Origin: DATKMP01 sp035541775
GTDB taxonomy: Bacteria; Bacteroidota; Ignavibacteria; UBA10030
Direction: 5' to 3'
Length of the DNA: 15,850 bases
NCBI GenBank assembly: GCA_035541775.1
Contig: DATKMP010000063.1
Coordinates: 1-15,850 of the forward strand
The first letter of the stretch is position 1. Each line of letters starts with the position of its first letter. A program made the position numbers and the translations under genes. A model generated the notes under the pieces. It worked only from the letters and a program-made list of their open reading frames with translations, was not told the DNA's origin and searched no databases. Below are positions 1-7,462 of the stretch, in pieces.

Positions 1-725
1 TCGTCAATTTGCAATGCGACATCGATCATCCAACGCAAGCGCTTGCCGATTTGATGCAGTTGAAGAACACGTTCGGTTCGTTAGAAAATCTCCGCGGAAA
101 AAAAATCGCGATGACGTGGGCATATTCGCCGAGCTATGGCAAACCGCTTTCGGTTCCGCAGGGCATTATCGGATTGATGTCGCGGTTCGGTATGGATGTT
201 TCGCTTGCGTATCCCGAAGGATACGGATTGATTCCAGATGTCGTGGACATAGCAAAGAAACAATCAGCACAGCACGGCGGCAAGTTTGAAATCGTCAACA
301 GTATGGAAGATGCATTTAAAGGTGCAGATATTGTGTATCCAAAATCATGGGCGCCGTTTCATGTGATGCAGCGACGGACAGTGCTGCTCAATAATAACGA
401 TAAGCCGGGTTTAAAAGAATTAGAAAAAGAATGCCTCGCCAACAACGCCAAGTTCAAGAGCTGGGAATGCGATGAAACGAAAATGAAGCTGACAAAAAAT
501 GGCGAAGCGTTGTATATGCACTGTCTGCCGGCAGATATTTCTGATGTGAGCTGCGCGGAAGGCGAAGTCGCAAAAAATGTATTTGAAAAATATCGCCTTG
601 CAACGTATGCTGAAGCGAGCTACAAACCGTTTGTCATTGCCGCAATTATGTTTTTGATGCGCATGCCGAATCCATCAGAGAAATTACAAGCACTTATTAA
701 TCGAAATCAAAAGCGCTCGCTATAA
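1..725 (+). CDS. ygeW: Knotted carbamoyltransferase YgeW, C-terminal part (5' end cut by window)
   Basis: This is the C-terminal ~240 residues of a YgeW-type member of the aspartate/ornithine carbamoyltransferase superfamily. The reading frame is open from base 3, and the first ATG-like codon (TTG at 9) lies inside the conserved core, so the start is upstream. Visible motifs are the carbamoyl-phosphate-binding HPTQ near the beginning, a later DIVYPKSWAPF stretch, and the HCLPAD motif (ornithine-type HCLP), followed by the final EASYKPFVIAA helix typical of YgeW. Full-length relatives have about 400 residues, so roughly 40% is missing here. YgeW is reported or proposed to move a carbamoyl group between ureido compounds and phosphate in the anaerobic purine cluster; the exact substrate cannot be read from the sequence. 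The next gene starts 11 bp after the stop, with its AAAGGA ribosome site directly abutting the TAA. Confidence 0.93.
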   Translation, partial: VNLQCDIDHPTQALADLMQLKNTFGSLENLRGKKIAMTWAYSPSYGKPLSVPQGIIGLMSRFGMDVSLAYPEGYGLIPDVVDIAKKQSAQHGGKFEIVNSMEDAFKGADIVYPKSWAPFHVMQRRTVLLNNNDKPGLKELEKECLANNAKFKSWECDETKMKLTKNGEALYMHCLPADISDVSCAEGEVAKNVFEKYRLATYAEASYKPFVIAAIMFLMRMPNPSEKLQALINRNQKRSL

Positions 726-736
726 AGGAAAAAAAT

Positions 737-2191
737 ATGTCGAAGATCATTAAACAGATCAATCATGAAGTTGTAAAAAGAACTGCCGCGCGATGTAAAA
801 AGCATGGCATTACGATTCCAACGTTTGCACAAATGCGCAATCCGAATTTAATCCCTGATGGCATAAAGAAACAACTTCCATCTATTAGATTGTGGGATGT
901 GAATCCACTGAATTTGTTTCGTATCACGTGGAAGAATGAAGTGAAGACCGGCGGCTTTGGCAGCGTAAATTATTTTGAAGTACCGAAAGCCATTACAGGC
1001 GTTGATGCGCGTATCGTCGGTGTGATTGGAAAATATTTTCCGACTGGCGCGCATAAAGTCGGCGCAGCATTCGGCTGTCTGGTGCCCCGACTCGTCAGCG
1101 GCGAATTCGACCCCGATAGACACAAAGCCGTGTGGCCATCTACCGGCAATTATTGTCGCGGCGGCGCGTTCGATTGTGCGTTGTTAGATTGTACAGCCGT
1201 TGCTATTCTTCCGGAAGGAATGTCGAAAGAGCGATTCGTATGGTTGAAAGAAATCGGCGCGGAAGTGATTGCAACGCCGGGTACGGAATCCAACGTGAAA
1301 GAAATTTATGACAAATGCTGGGAATTGAAAAAAGATCCGCTCAACATCATCTTCAATCAGTTTGAAGAATTCGGCAATCCGATCTGGCATTACAACGTGA
1401 CAGGTCCGGCGCTGGAAGAAGCATTTCATGCGCTTGGAATAAAAAATGGAAATGTTGCGGCGTACATTTCGGCGACCGGTTCTGCCGGAACAATTGGCGC
1501 GGGAGATTATTTGAAGAAACTTCACCCGCAATTAAAAATTGTTGCAAGCGAAGCGCTCCAATGTCCGACGCTGTCGATGAATGGATTTGGCGAGCATCGC
1601 ATTGAAGGCATCGGCGATAAACATGTGCCGTGGGTGCACAACGTCCGCAATACCGACGGCGTTGCTGCAATCGATGATGAAGATTGCATGCGAGTGCTGC
1701 GGTTGTTCAATGAAGAAGAAGGGCGCAAGTATTTGAAATCTGAAGGCGTAACCGATGCGCAGTTGGAAAGTTTGAAGTTGATGGGCATTTCCAGTATCTC
1801 TAACATGTTGTCTGCCATCAAGACAGCGAAATATTATGAGTTCGGTGCGAACGATGTTGTGTTGACCGTGTTCACCGATTCTGCCGATATGTACAAATCA
1901 CGCGTGGAAGAACTTCGGCTTGAACGTGGCGCGTATTCCAGCGTTCAAGCGGCAAAAGACCATGCCGGCCCGTTGCTGCATCAGCAAATAAATTTTTATA
2001 AAGAACTTTCGTATTACGACCGCAAAGCAATCCATAATCTTAAATATTTTACGTGGATTGAACAGCAGGGAAAATCCTCCGATGAATTGCGCGCGCAGTG
2101 GGAGCCGGAATACTGGCGTTCGCTTTTTGAAGATGAAGTGGCGCAGTTCGACAAACTGATCGAAGAATTTAATGCCGAAGCGGCAAAATAA
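737..2191 (+). CDS. Fold-type II PLP-dependent lyase-like enzyme (YgeX position)
   Basis: A 484-residue enzyme of the cysteine synthase/tryptophan synthase beta superfamily. The predicted Schiff-base lysine is K107 in PTGAHKVGAA, which resembles the GAHK of TrpB. The cofactor asparagine loop is STGNYCRGG (135-143), and the glycine-rich phosphate loop is ATGSAGTIGAG (246-256). Residues past about 400 form a family-specific charged C-terminal helical tail. By position between ygeW and ygeY it occupies the place of YgeX, the 2,3-diaminopropionate ammonia-lyase, but it is about 85 residues longer than E. coli YgeX and its lysine motif differs from the YgeX type as I remember it. I infer deamination or beta-elimination of the amino acid left after purine ring opening; the substrate is unproven. 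Its ATG has a good AAAGGA ribosome site 6-7 bases upstream, and ygeY follows after 20 bp. Confidence 0.85.
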   Translation: MSKIIKQINHEVVKRTAARCKKHGITIPTFAQMRNPNLIPDGIKKQLPSIRLWDVNPLNLFRITWKNEVKTGGFGSVNYFEVPKAITGVDARIVGVIGKYFPTGAHKVGAAFGCLVPRLVSGEFDPDRHKAVWPSTGNYCRGGAFDCALLDCTAVAILPEGMSKERFVWLKEIGAEVIATPGTESNVKEIYDKCWELKKDPLNIIFNQFEEFGNPIWHYNVTGPALEEAFHALGIKNGNVAAYISATGSAGTIGAGDYLKKLHPQLKIVASEALQCPTLSMNGFGEHRIEGIGDKHVPWVHNVRNTDGVAAIDDEDCMRVLRLFNEEEGRKYLKSEGVTDAQLESLKLMGISSISNMLSAIKTAKYYEFGANDVVLTVFTDSADMYKSRVEELRLERGAYSSVQAAKDHAGPLLHQQINFYKELSYYDRKAIHNLKYFTWIEQQGKSSDELRAQWEPEYWRSLFEDEVAQFDKLIEEFNAEAAK

Positions 2192-2211
2192 TTTATAAGA
2201 GAGGAAAAATT

Positions 2212-3414
2212 ATGTTTCAGAAAATATTAGAATGCGCAAAGAAGAACGAACGGCAGGTTGCCGATTTTCTTCGTGACTTGATTGCGACAAAGTCTTTGAG
2301 TTCACAAGAGGCGAATGTCATTGCCCGCCTCAAACAAGAAATGGAAAAATGCAAGTACGACGAAATCACCATCGATCCGATGGGAAATATTCTCGGCCGT
2401 ATCGGACATGGAAAACACATCATTGCTTTAGACGCGCACGTCGATACCGTGGATGTCGGCAACCCGGCAAACTGGACGGTCGATCCGTTTAAAGGCGACG
2501 AACGCGACGGCATTATTTATGGCCGCGGTGCATGCGATATGAAAGGCGCGCTTGCATCGATTGTGTACGGCGGAAAATTGATAAAAGATCTTGGATTAGA
2601 AGATGATTACACGTTGTATGTTGTCGGCAGTGTGCAGGAAGAAGACTGCGATGGTTTATGCTGGCAGTATATTATTAACGAAGATAAAATTTGCCCGGAA
2701 GTAGTGGTGATTGCAGAGCCGACGAATCTTAGTGTGTATCGCGGCCATCGCGGACGAATGGAAATCGAAGTACGCACGAAGGGAATTTCCTGTCACGGTT
2801 CTGCGCCGGAACGCGGCGTGAATGCTGTTTACAAAATGGCGCCGATTGTTCAGGACATCGAAAAGTTGAATGAACGTCTTGGCGGCGAACCATTCCTTGG
2901 CAAAGGCACGGTAACGATTGCGGAAATTCGTTCAACATCACCGTCGTTATGCGCTGTTGCAGATTCGTCAACAATTCATTTAGATCGTCGTCTTGCTGCA
3001 ACCGACACATTGGAATCAGCAGTGAAAGAAATTCAAGAATTGCCGAGTGTCAAAGCAGCTGGTGCAGAAGTGGTCGTGCTGGATTACGCAGTTCCAAGCT
3101 GGAAGGGTTTAACCTATCCGACAAAAAAATATTATCCAACGTGGCTGTTGCCGGAAAATCATCCTGCATTGCATACCGGCGTAAAAGCATTTGAAGGATT
3201 GTTTAACGAAAAACCCAATGTCGGTCGCTGGGTCTTTAGCACGAATGGCGTTGCGGTGATGGGCATGCATAAAATTCCGTGCATTGGCTTTGGCCCGGGT
3301 AACGAAATTTATGCGCACATGGCAACCGAACACATTCCCATTGAACATCTTGTCAAAGCGATGGCGTGGTATGCTGCGTTTCCAGGTTTGTATGTTCAGG
3401 AATTGAAAAAATAA
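2212..3414 (+). CDS. ygeY: YgeY family M20 metallohydrolase
   Basis: A 400-residue member of the M20/ArgE/DapE amidohydrolase-peptidase family, of the YgeY group often labelled selenium-metabolism-linked hydrolase. The two-metal site can be read off in order: H76 and D78 in DAHVDTVD, bridging D109 in GACDMKG, catalytic base E143 and ligand E144 in VQEED, E169 in AEPT, and the distal H369 in AHMATEH. The dimerisation lid domain lies between about 180 and 300, starting at the conserved RGRMEIEV...CHGSAPE region. All active-site residues are present, so it should be a working Zn or Co hydrolase in the cytoplasm. In the purine-cluster context it probably cleaves a carbamoyl or amide bond of a diaminopropionate derivative; this is inference. 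The start is supported by an AGAGAGGA ribosome site about 7 bases upstream. Confidence 0.93.
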   Translation: MFQKILECAKKNERQVADFLRDLIATKSLSSQEANVIARLKQEMEKCKYDEITIDPMGNILGRIGHGKHIIALDAHVDTVDVGNPANWTVDPFKGDERDGIIYGRGACDMKGALASIVYGGKLIKDLGLEDDYTLYVVGSVQEEDCDGLCWQYIINEDKICPEVVVIAEPTNLSVYRGHRGRMEIEVRTKGISCHGSAPERGVNAVYKMAPIVQDIEKLNERLGGEPFLGKGTVTIAEIRSTSPSLCAVADSSTIHLDRRLAATDTLESAVKEIQELPSVKAAGAEVVVLDYAVPSWKGLTYPTKKYYPTWLLPENHPALHTGVKAFEGLFNEKPNVGRWVFSTNGVAVMGMHKIPCIGFGPGNEIYAHMATEHIPIEHLVKAMAWYAAFPGLYVQELKK

Positions 3415-3436
3415 AATCGAGTATATTGGTGATTGT

Positions 3437-4414
3437 ATGAATCAACCGATCATTGTTGCAATTGGCGGTAATTCGCTCATCCGTGCCGGACAGCATGGCT
3501 CGGTGAGCGAACAGATTGAAAATGCGATGACGACGTGCCAGCATCTTGCAATGCTGATTGTTCAAGGACATAAACTGATTATCACGCATGGCAATGGCCC
3601 GCAGGTCGGTGCGCAGTTGATTCGCTCGGAACTTGCGTCGTCGCGCGTTTATTCGCTTCCCTTGGATAGCTGCGATGCTTCTACGCAAGGAGAATTGGGA
3701 TACGTTTTGCAGAATGCACTTCGTTCAACACTGCATGCTCACAGATTATCTGTTCCGGTTATCACCATTCTTACGCAGGTTGTCGTGAAAAAAGATGATC
3801 CGGCATTTCAACATCCAACAAAACCCATCGGCCCGTTTTTCTCGCAGGCGGTGGCGGAAGAGCGCAAACGCGAACTTGGCTGGCATATTGTTGAAGATGC
3901 GGCGCGAGGATACAGGCGAGTTGTGCCTTCGCCCAAACCGTTAGAGATTGTCGAGTTGGATGCAATTCAACATTGTTCGAATGACGGTATGATTGTTATC
4001 GCCGTCGGCGGCGGCGGCATTCCTGTGATCGAAGACCATGGTACGTATCGAGGTGTTGAAGCAGTGATCGATAAAGATCGTGCGTCGGCATTGCTGGCAA
4101 AAAAAATCCACGCCAAAAAATTTATTATTTCCACCGATACGGATTATATCTATTTGAATTACAAAAAGCCGGATCAACGAGCACTCGAGCGATTGACACT
4201 TGCTGATGCGCAAATGTATTTGAACGAAAACCATTTTCTCGCCGGCAGTATGGGGCCGAAAGTTGAGGCGGCCGTGGATTTTCTTTCTCATGGCGGAGAA
4301 GAAGTGATCATTACAAGGCCGGAGCTGCTTGCTGATGCGGTCAACGGAACGGCAGGCACTCATATTGTGGCGAAGGATGAAGGGAGCAATCATGAAATTG
4401 AAACACATTATTGA
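3437..4414 (+). CDS. arcC: Carbamate kinase (ArcC/YqeA)
   Basis: A 325-residue amino acid kinase family enzyme that transfers phosphate between carbamoyl phosphate and ADP, giving ATP, CO2 and NH3 in the catabolic direction. Diagnostic segments are IGGNSL at residues 9-14, HGNGPQVG starting at H51, QGELGYVLQ in the middle, PTKPIGPFF, AVGGGGIPV, VIDKDRASALLA and the nucleotide-site TDTDYIYLN. Length is close to the usual 310-320. It corresponds to YqeA of the E. coli cluster. Placed beside one true and one odd carbamoyltransferase, it is the obvious energy-harvesting step of the operon. The ribosome site before the ATG is weak, so translation may depend partly on coupling. Its last 23 bp overlap the next gene. 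Confidence 0.95.
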   Translation: MNQPIIVAIGGNSLIRAGQHGSVSEQIENAMTTCQHLAMLIVQGHKLIITHGNGPQVGAQLIRSELASSRVYSLPLDSCDASTQGELGYVLQNALRSTLHAHRLSVPVITILTQVVVKKDDPAFQHPTKPIGPFFSQAVAEERKRELGWHIVEDAARGYRRVVPSPKPLEIVELDAIQHCSNDGMIVIAVGGGGIPVIEDHGTYRGVEAVIDKDRASALLAKKIHAKKFIISTDTDYIYLNYKKPDQRALERLTLADAQMYLNENHFLAGSMGPKVEAAVDFLSHGGEEVIITRPELLADAVNGTAGTHIVAKDEGSNHEIETHY

Positions 4415-5318
4415 GTCGCAGCAGTTCACATTACCCATGCTGCGGGAATTGTTTGACCGCACGAAAGAAATGGAATCCGTATTAAAACGTGGCGGCACGC
4501 GAGATTACGAAAAGAAAATTATGGCGTCGTTATTTTATGAACAAGGAATGCTGACGCGCTTTTCGTTTGAAGCGGCTATGGAACGGCTTGGCGGCAGAAT
4601 TATTTCGACACAAAATGCGTCGCACTTTTTTTCCTCCGCACCGGATGATACGCTGGAAGATACGATTCGCGTGGTCGATGATTTTTGCGACGTGATTGTG
4701 CTCAGGCATAATACCGTCGGCGGAGCAAAGCGAGCGGCGGAAGTGGCAACGTGTTCTATTATTAACGCCGGCGATGGAAAAGGCGGACAGCATCCGACGC
4801 AGGCGCTGCTGGAATTGTACACGATCTATAAAGCGACGAATAAACTTGACGGGCTGAAAGTGGCAATGGTGGGCTGCCTGTCCGACGGGCGGACGGTGCG
4901 CTCGCTCTCTTATTTGCTTGGAAAATATGAACGCGTAAAATTATATTTTGTCGCGCCGCCGTCTTTGCAAATGAAAGACGATATGCTTCAGCATCTTTCT
5001 GAAAACCATGTATGGTACACATTGGAAGAAGATTTAAAGAAAGTGTTGCCGGAGGTTGATGCGGTGTACATCACAACGATTGAACGTGAACAGTTTCCCG
5101 GAACGGATGAAGAATATCGACACTATCGCAGACAATATTATATCGACAAACACGCTATGCAGTTGATGAATGAAAAAGCGATTGTGATGAATCCGCTGCC
5201 GCGCGAAGGAGAGATCGATCGAACTGTCGATGCTGACCCGCGTGCAGTATATTTTCAGCAGACAAAAAACGGAATCCTTATTCGTATGGCGCTGCTTGCG
5301 TGGGTGCTGGAACAATAA
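4392..5318 (+). CDS. Aspartate carbamoyltransferase-like protein with altered carbamoyl-phosphate site
   Basis: A 308-residue homologue of the PyrB catalytic chain, colinear with the E. coli protein. I chose ATG 4392 because AAGGGAG sits just before it and the N terminus then matches PyrB; an upstream in-frame ATG at 4329 would lie deep inside the carbamate kinase gene. Retained ATCase positions (E. coli numbering, nearly identical here): T55, R105, H134 and Q137 in QHPTQ, R167 in DGRT, and a PLP loop in NPLPR. Lost positions: S52, T53 and R54 of the STRT loop are G, M and L; S80 and K84 of the 80s loop are F and P; the aspartate-binding R229 and Q231 are T and E. The fold is therefore kept, but the anchor of carbamoyl phosphate and the aspartate site are not. 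It is either a transferase for another substrate or a non-catalytic partner. Pyrimidine synthesis is unlikely given the operon. Confidence 0.9.
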   Translation: MKLKHIIESQQFTLPMLRELFDRTKEMESVLKRGGTRDYEKKIMASLFYEQGMLTRFSFEAAMERLGGRIISTQNASHFFSSAPDDTLEDTIRVVDDFCDVIVLRHNTVGGAKRAAEVATCSIINAGDGKGGQHPTQALLELYTIYKATNKLDGLKVAMVGCLSDGRTVRSLSYLLGKYERVKLYFVAPPSLQMKDDMLQHLSENHVWYTLEEDLKKVLPEVDAVYITTIEREQFPGTDEEYRHYRRQYYIDKHAMQLMNEKAIVMNPLPREGEIDRTVDADPRAVYFQQTKNGILIRMALLAWVLEQ

Positions 5319-5352
5319 CCTTGCCATGCGCGCTGAGTTTTAACATAATAGC

Positions 5353-5982
5353 ATGACCTCTGTCTCTGCAATACTTCTTGCTGCCGGTTCTTCCCAACGC
5401 ATGGGAGTGCCCAAAGCTTTGCTCACGATTGACGGTAAAACATTTCTTCAGCATCTTGTCGATGCCGTTCATGCTGCCGGTCCTGACGATGTGCGTATTA
5501 TTCTGGGAGCAGAAGCAGTATTGCTTCAGTCAACGTTATCATGGTACCATGGCAATGTTGTGGTGAATGAGAATTGGAGGGATGGTCAATTGTCTTCCAT
5601 GATTGCAGGAATAAATTCATTGACCGAGGAACAATGTTCCGGCGTTCTTTTCGTTCCCGTGGATCATCCGCTTATTACGTCGGCGCTGATCAAAGAACTG
5701 CTTCATATATTTGAAGAGTCGAAGGAACAAATCGTTGTGCCGACGTATCAAAACCGCAGGGGACATCCGATTGTTGTGCCAAGCGTGTTGTTTCAGGAAA
5801 TAAAAAATGCACCGGTCGAAGTGGGACTGCGGTACGTTGTCCATGCACACGAAGGAAAAATCGTCGAAGTCCCGACCGACGAAGAAGGCGTGATCATCAA
5901 TATTGATACACCCGATGAGTATCAAAAATATATTATCTCGCGGAATGCTCAAGAACCAATCGCAGATGAATTTCGTTCTTGA
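5353..5982 (+). CDS. mocA: MocA-like molybdopterin cytidylyltransferase / NTP transferase
   Basis: A 209-residue nucleotidyltransferase of the MobA/MocA (YgfJ) fold. The nucleotide-binding loop LAAGSSQRMGVPK is at residues 9-21, NWRDGQLSS...GI follows near 75-90, and the metal-binding aspartate is D104 in VPVDHPL. The RRGHP segment is also typical of the MocA/YgfJ branch. MocA attaches CMP to molybdopterin to make the cytosine dinucleotide cofactor used by many xanthine dehydrogenase family enzymes. Its position immediately before xdhA supports a dedicated cofactor role for this operon. CTP rather than GTP specificity is inferred from context. The ATG at 5353 lies 34 bp after the previous stop and has no strong ribosome site, so expression may be low or coupled. 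Confidence 0.82.
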   Translation: MTSVSAILLAAGSSQRMGVPKALLTIDGKTFLQHLVDAVHAAGPDDVRIILGAEAVLLQSTLSWYHGNVVVNENWRDGQLSSMIAGINSLTEEQCSGVLFVPVDHPLITSALIKELLHIFEESKEQIVVPTYQNRRGHPIVVPSVLFQEIKNAPVEVGLRYVVHAHEGKIVEVPTDEEGVIINIDTPDEYQKYIISRNAQEPIADEFRS

Positions 5983-6028
5983 TCAGGAGAGCATGTTGTC
6001 TTTTTGCGTGGAAATGGTATCTTAGATT

Positions 6029-7462
6029 ATGAATATTCAGTTTGAATGCATTATCAACAATACTCCTGTTGCGGCAAGTGTCAATCCCGGAACGGTCGTG
6101 CTGGATTTTCTTCGCAAGCATGAACACTTGACGGGAACCAAAGAAGGTTGCCGTGAGGGTGACTGCGGCGCTTGTACGATTCTTGTAGGTGCATTGCAGG
6201 AAAATCATGTTGTTTATAAATCTGTGAATTCATGTTTGATGCCGTTGGGTGATGCGCAAGGAAAACACATTGTGACGATTGAAGGCGTGAACTTGCCGGC
6301 CGGCGAACTGAATCCGATTCAACGTGCGTTCGTGGATGAAGGCGGAACACAATGCGGTTTTTGTACGCCGGGATTTATTCTGTCGCTCACGGGATATTGT
6401 TTGAACGCTCCACAGATTACGATGCGCGATGCTGTGACCGCCGTCGATGGAAATATTTGCCGCTGCACCGGCCATCCGCCGATCAAAAAAGCGATTCACC
6501 AGATCATTGCGCAGCTTGAAAAGCGTCCGCCGCAGAATGGAATGTCCATCAAGCATTTGATTGAGCAGAAACTTTTGCCCGAATATTTTCTGACTATTGC
6601 GTCTCGTTTAAAAGAAATAGAAATACGCCGTGTTCCTGATATTGCTGTGAAGGGAACGCCGGCGTCATTTGTTTCGGGCGGAACAGATTTATATGTACAA
6701 AAAGCGTTTTCCATGCACGTAGAAGAAACACAGCGTATTTCTGCATGGCAACATCAAGCAAATATTGCGGAAGACGAACATGCCATTTACATCCCCGGAA
6801 CAACGACGGTAGAAATCTTTCGGCTGTCTCCGATTATCGAAAAATATTTTCCTCAATTAAAAACGCAGCTTGAATTGTTCGGTTCGACGCCGATACGTAA
6901 TCGGGCAACGATTGCAGGAAACTTGGTGAATGCGTCGCCTATCGGCGATATGACGTGTTTGCTGATAGCGCTTGATGCGACGTTGACGCTGCGAGATGCG
7001 ACGGCAGCGCGAACTCTTCCGTTGAGGAAATTTTATACCGGATATAAACAACTTGACAAAAAAAAATCGGAACTTGTAGAAACGATTTCATTTCCTCGTC
7101 CTCATCCATCGATGAAATGGAGTTACGAAAAAATATCCCGGCGTCAATATTTAGATATTGCCAGCGTTAATTCCACGATGGTATTTGATCTGAATCATGA
7201 TGTGATGTCGAATGTTGCGATTTCTGCAGGCGGTGTCGGTCCGATAGCGATGTTTCTTTCCAAATCTTCCGCGTTGTTAAATGGAAAATCTCCGACACCG
7301 GAACTGATAGAAGAATTGTTCGAGGTTGCGCAAATAGAAATTCAGCCCATCAGCGATGCACGCGGAACAGCAGATTATAAACGGTTGCTGTTGCGACAGC
7401 TTCTCGCCGTGCATATCCTCAAATTCTTTCCCGATGTTGTGAGAAAGGAGATGCTGGTATGA
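6029..7462 (+). CDS. xdhA: Xanthine dehydrogenase small subunit (2Fe-2S plus FAD domains)
   Basis: A 477-residue fused electron-transfer subunit in the XdhA style of Rhodobacter capsulatus. The N-terminal plant-ferredoxin-like 2Fe-2S cluster uses C41, C46, C49 and C69 (CREGDCGAC...C). The second helical 2Fe-2S domain uses C109, C112, C144 and C146 (QCGFC and CRC). From about 200 onward is a CO-dehydrogenase-flavoprotein-type FAD domain with SGGTD at 216-220 and TPIRNRATIAGN starting at T287, then the CO dehydrogenase flavoprotein C-terminal domain. All eight cysteines are present. It passes electrons from the Mo site in XdhB to FAD and then to NAD+ or another acceptor. The stop overlaps the xdhB start as ATGA, indicating translational coupling and equimolar subunits. 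E. coli clusters instead carry separate YgfM and XdhD, so the architecture differs. Confidence 0.95.
   Translation: MNIQFECIINNTPVAASVNPGTVVLDFLRKHEHLTGTKEGCREGDCGACTILVGALQENHVVYKSVNSCLMPLGDAQGKHIVTIEGVNLPAGELNPIQRAFVDEGGTQCGFCTPGFILSLTGYCLNAPQITMRDAVTAVDGNICRCTGHPPIKKAIHQIIAQLEKRPPQNGMSIKHLIEQKLLPEYFLTIASRLKEIEIRRVPDIAVKGTPASFVSGGTDLYVQKAFSMHVEETQRISAWQHQANIAEDEHAIYIPGTTTVEIFRLSPIIEKYFPQLKTQLELFGSTPIRNRATIAGNLVNASPIGDMTCLLIALDATLTLRDATAARTLPLRKFYTGYKQLDKKKSELVETISFPRPHPSMKWSYEKISRRQYLDIASVNSTMVFDLNHDVMSNVAISAGGVGPIAMFLSKSSALLNGKSPTPELIEELFEVAQIEIQPISDARGTADYKRLLLRQLLAVHILKFFPDVVRKEMLV

Noticed and set aside
4329..4391. In-frame upstream ATG extension of the PyrB-like gene
   Set aside because: It would lie deep inside the carbamate kinase gene, lacks a ribosome site, and adds residues with no counterpart in PyrB; ATG 4392 has AAGGGAG upstream.
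3941..4498. 185-codon open frame on the minus strand
   Set aside because: It is antisense to carbamate kinase and the PyrB-like gene and its translation shows no recognisable protein character.
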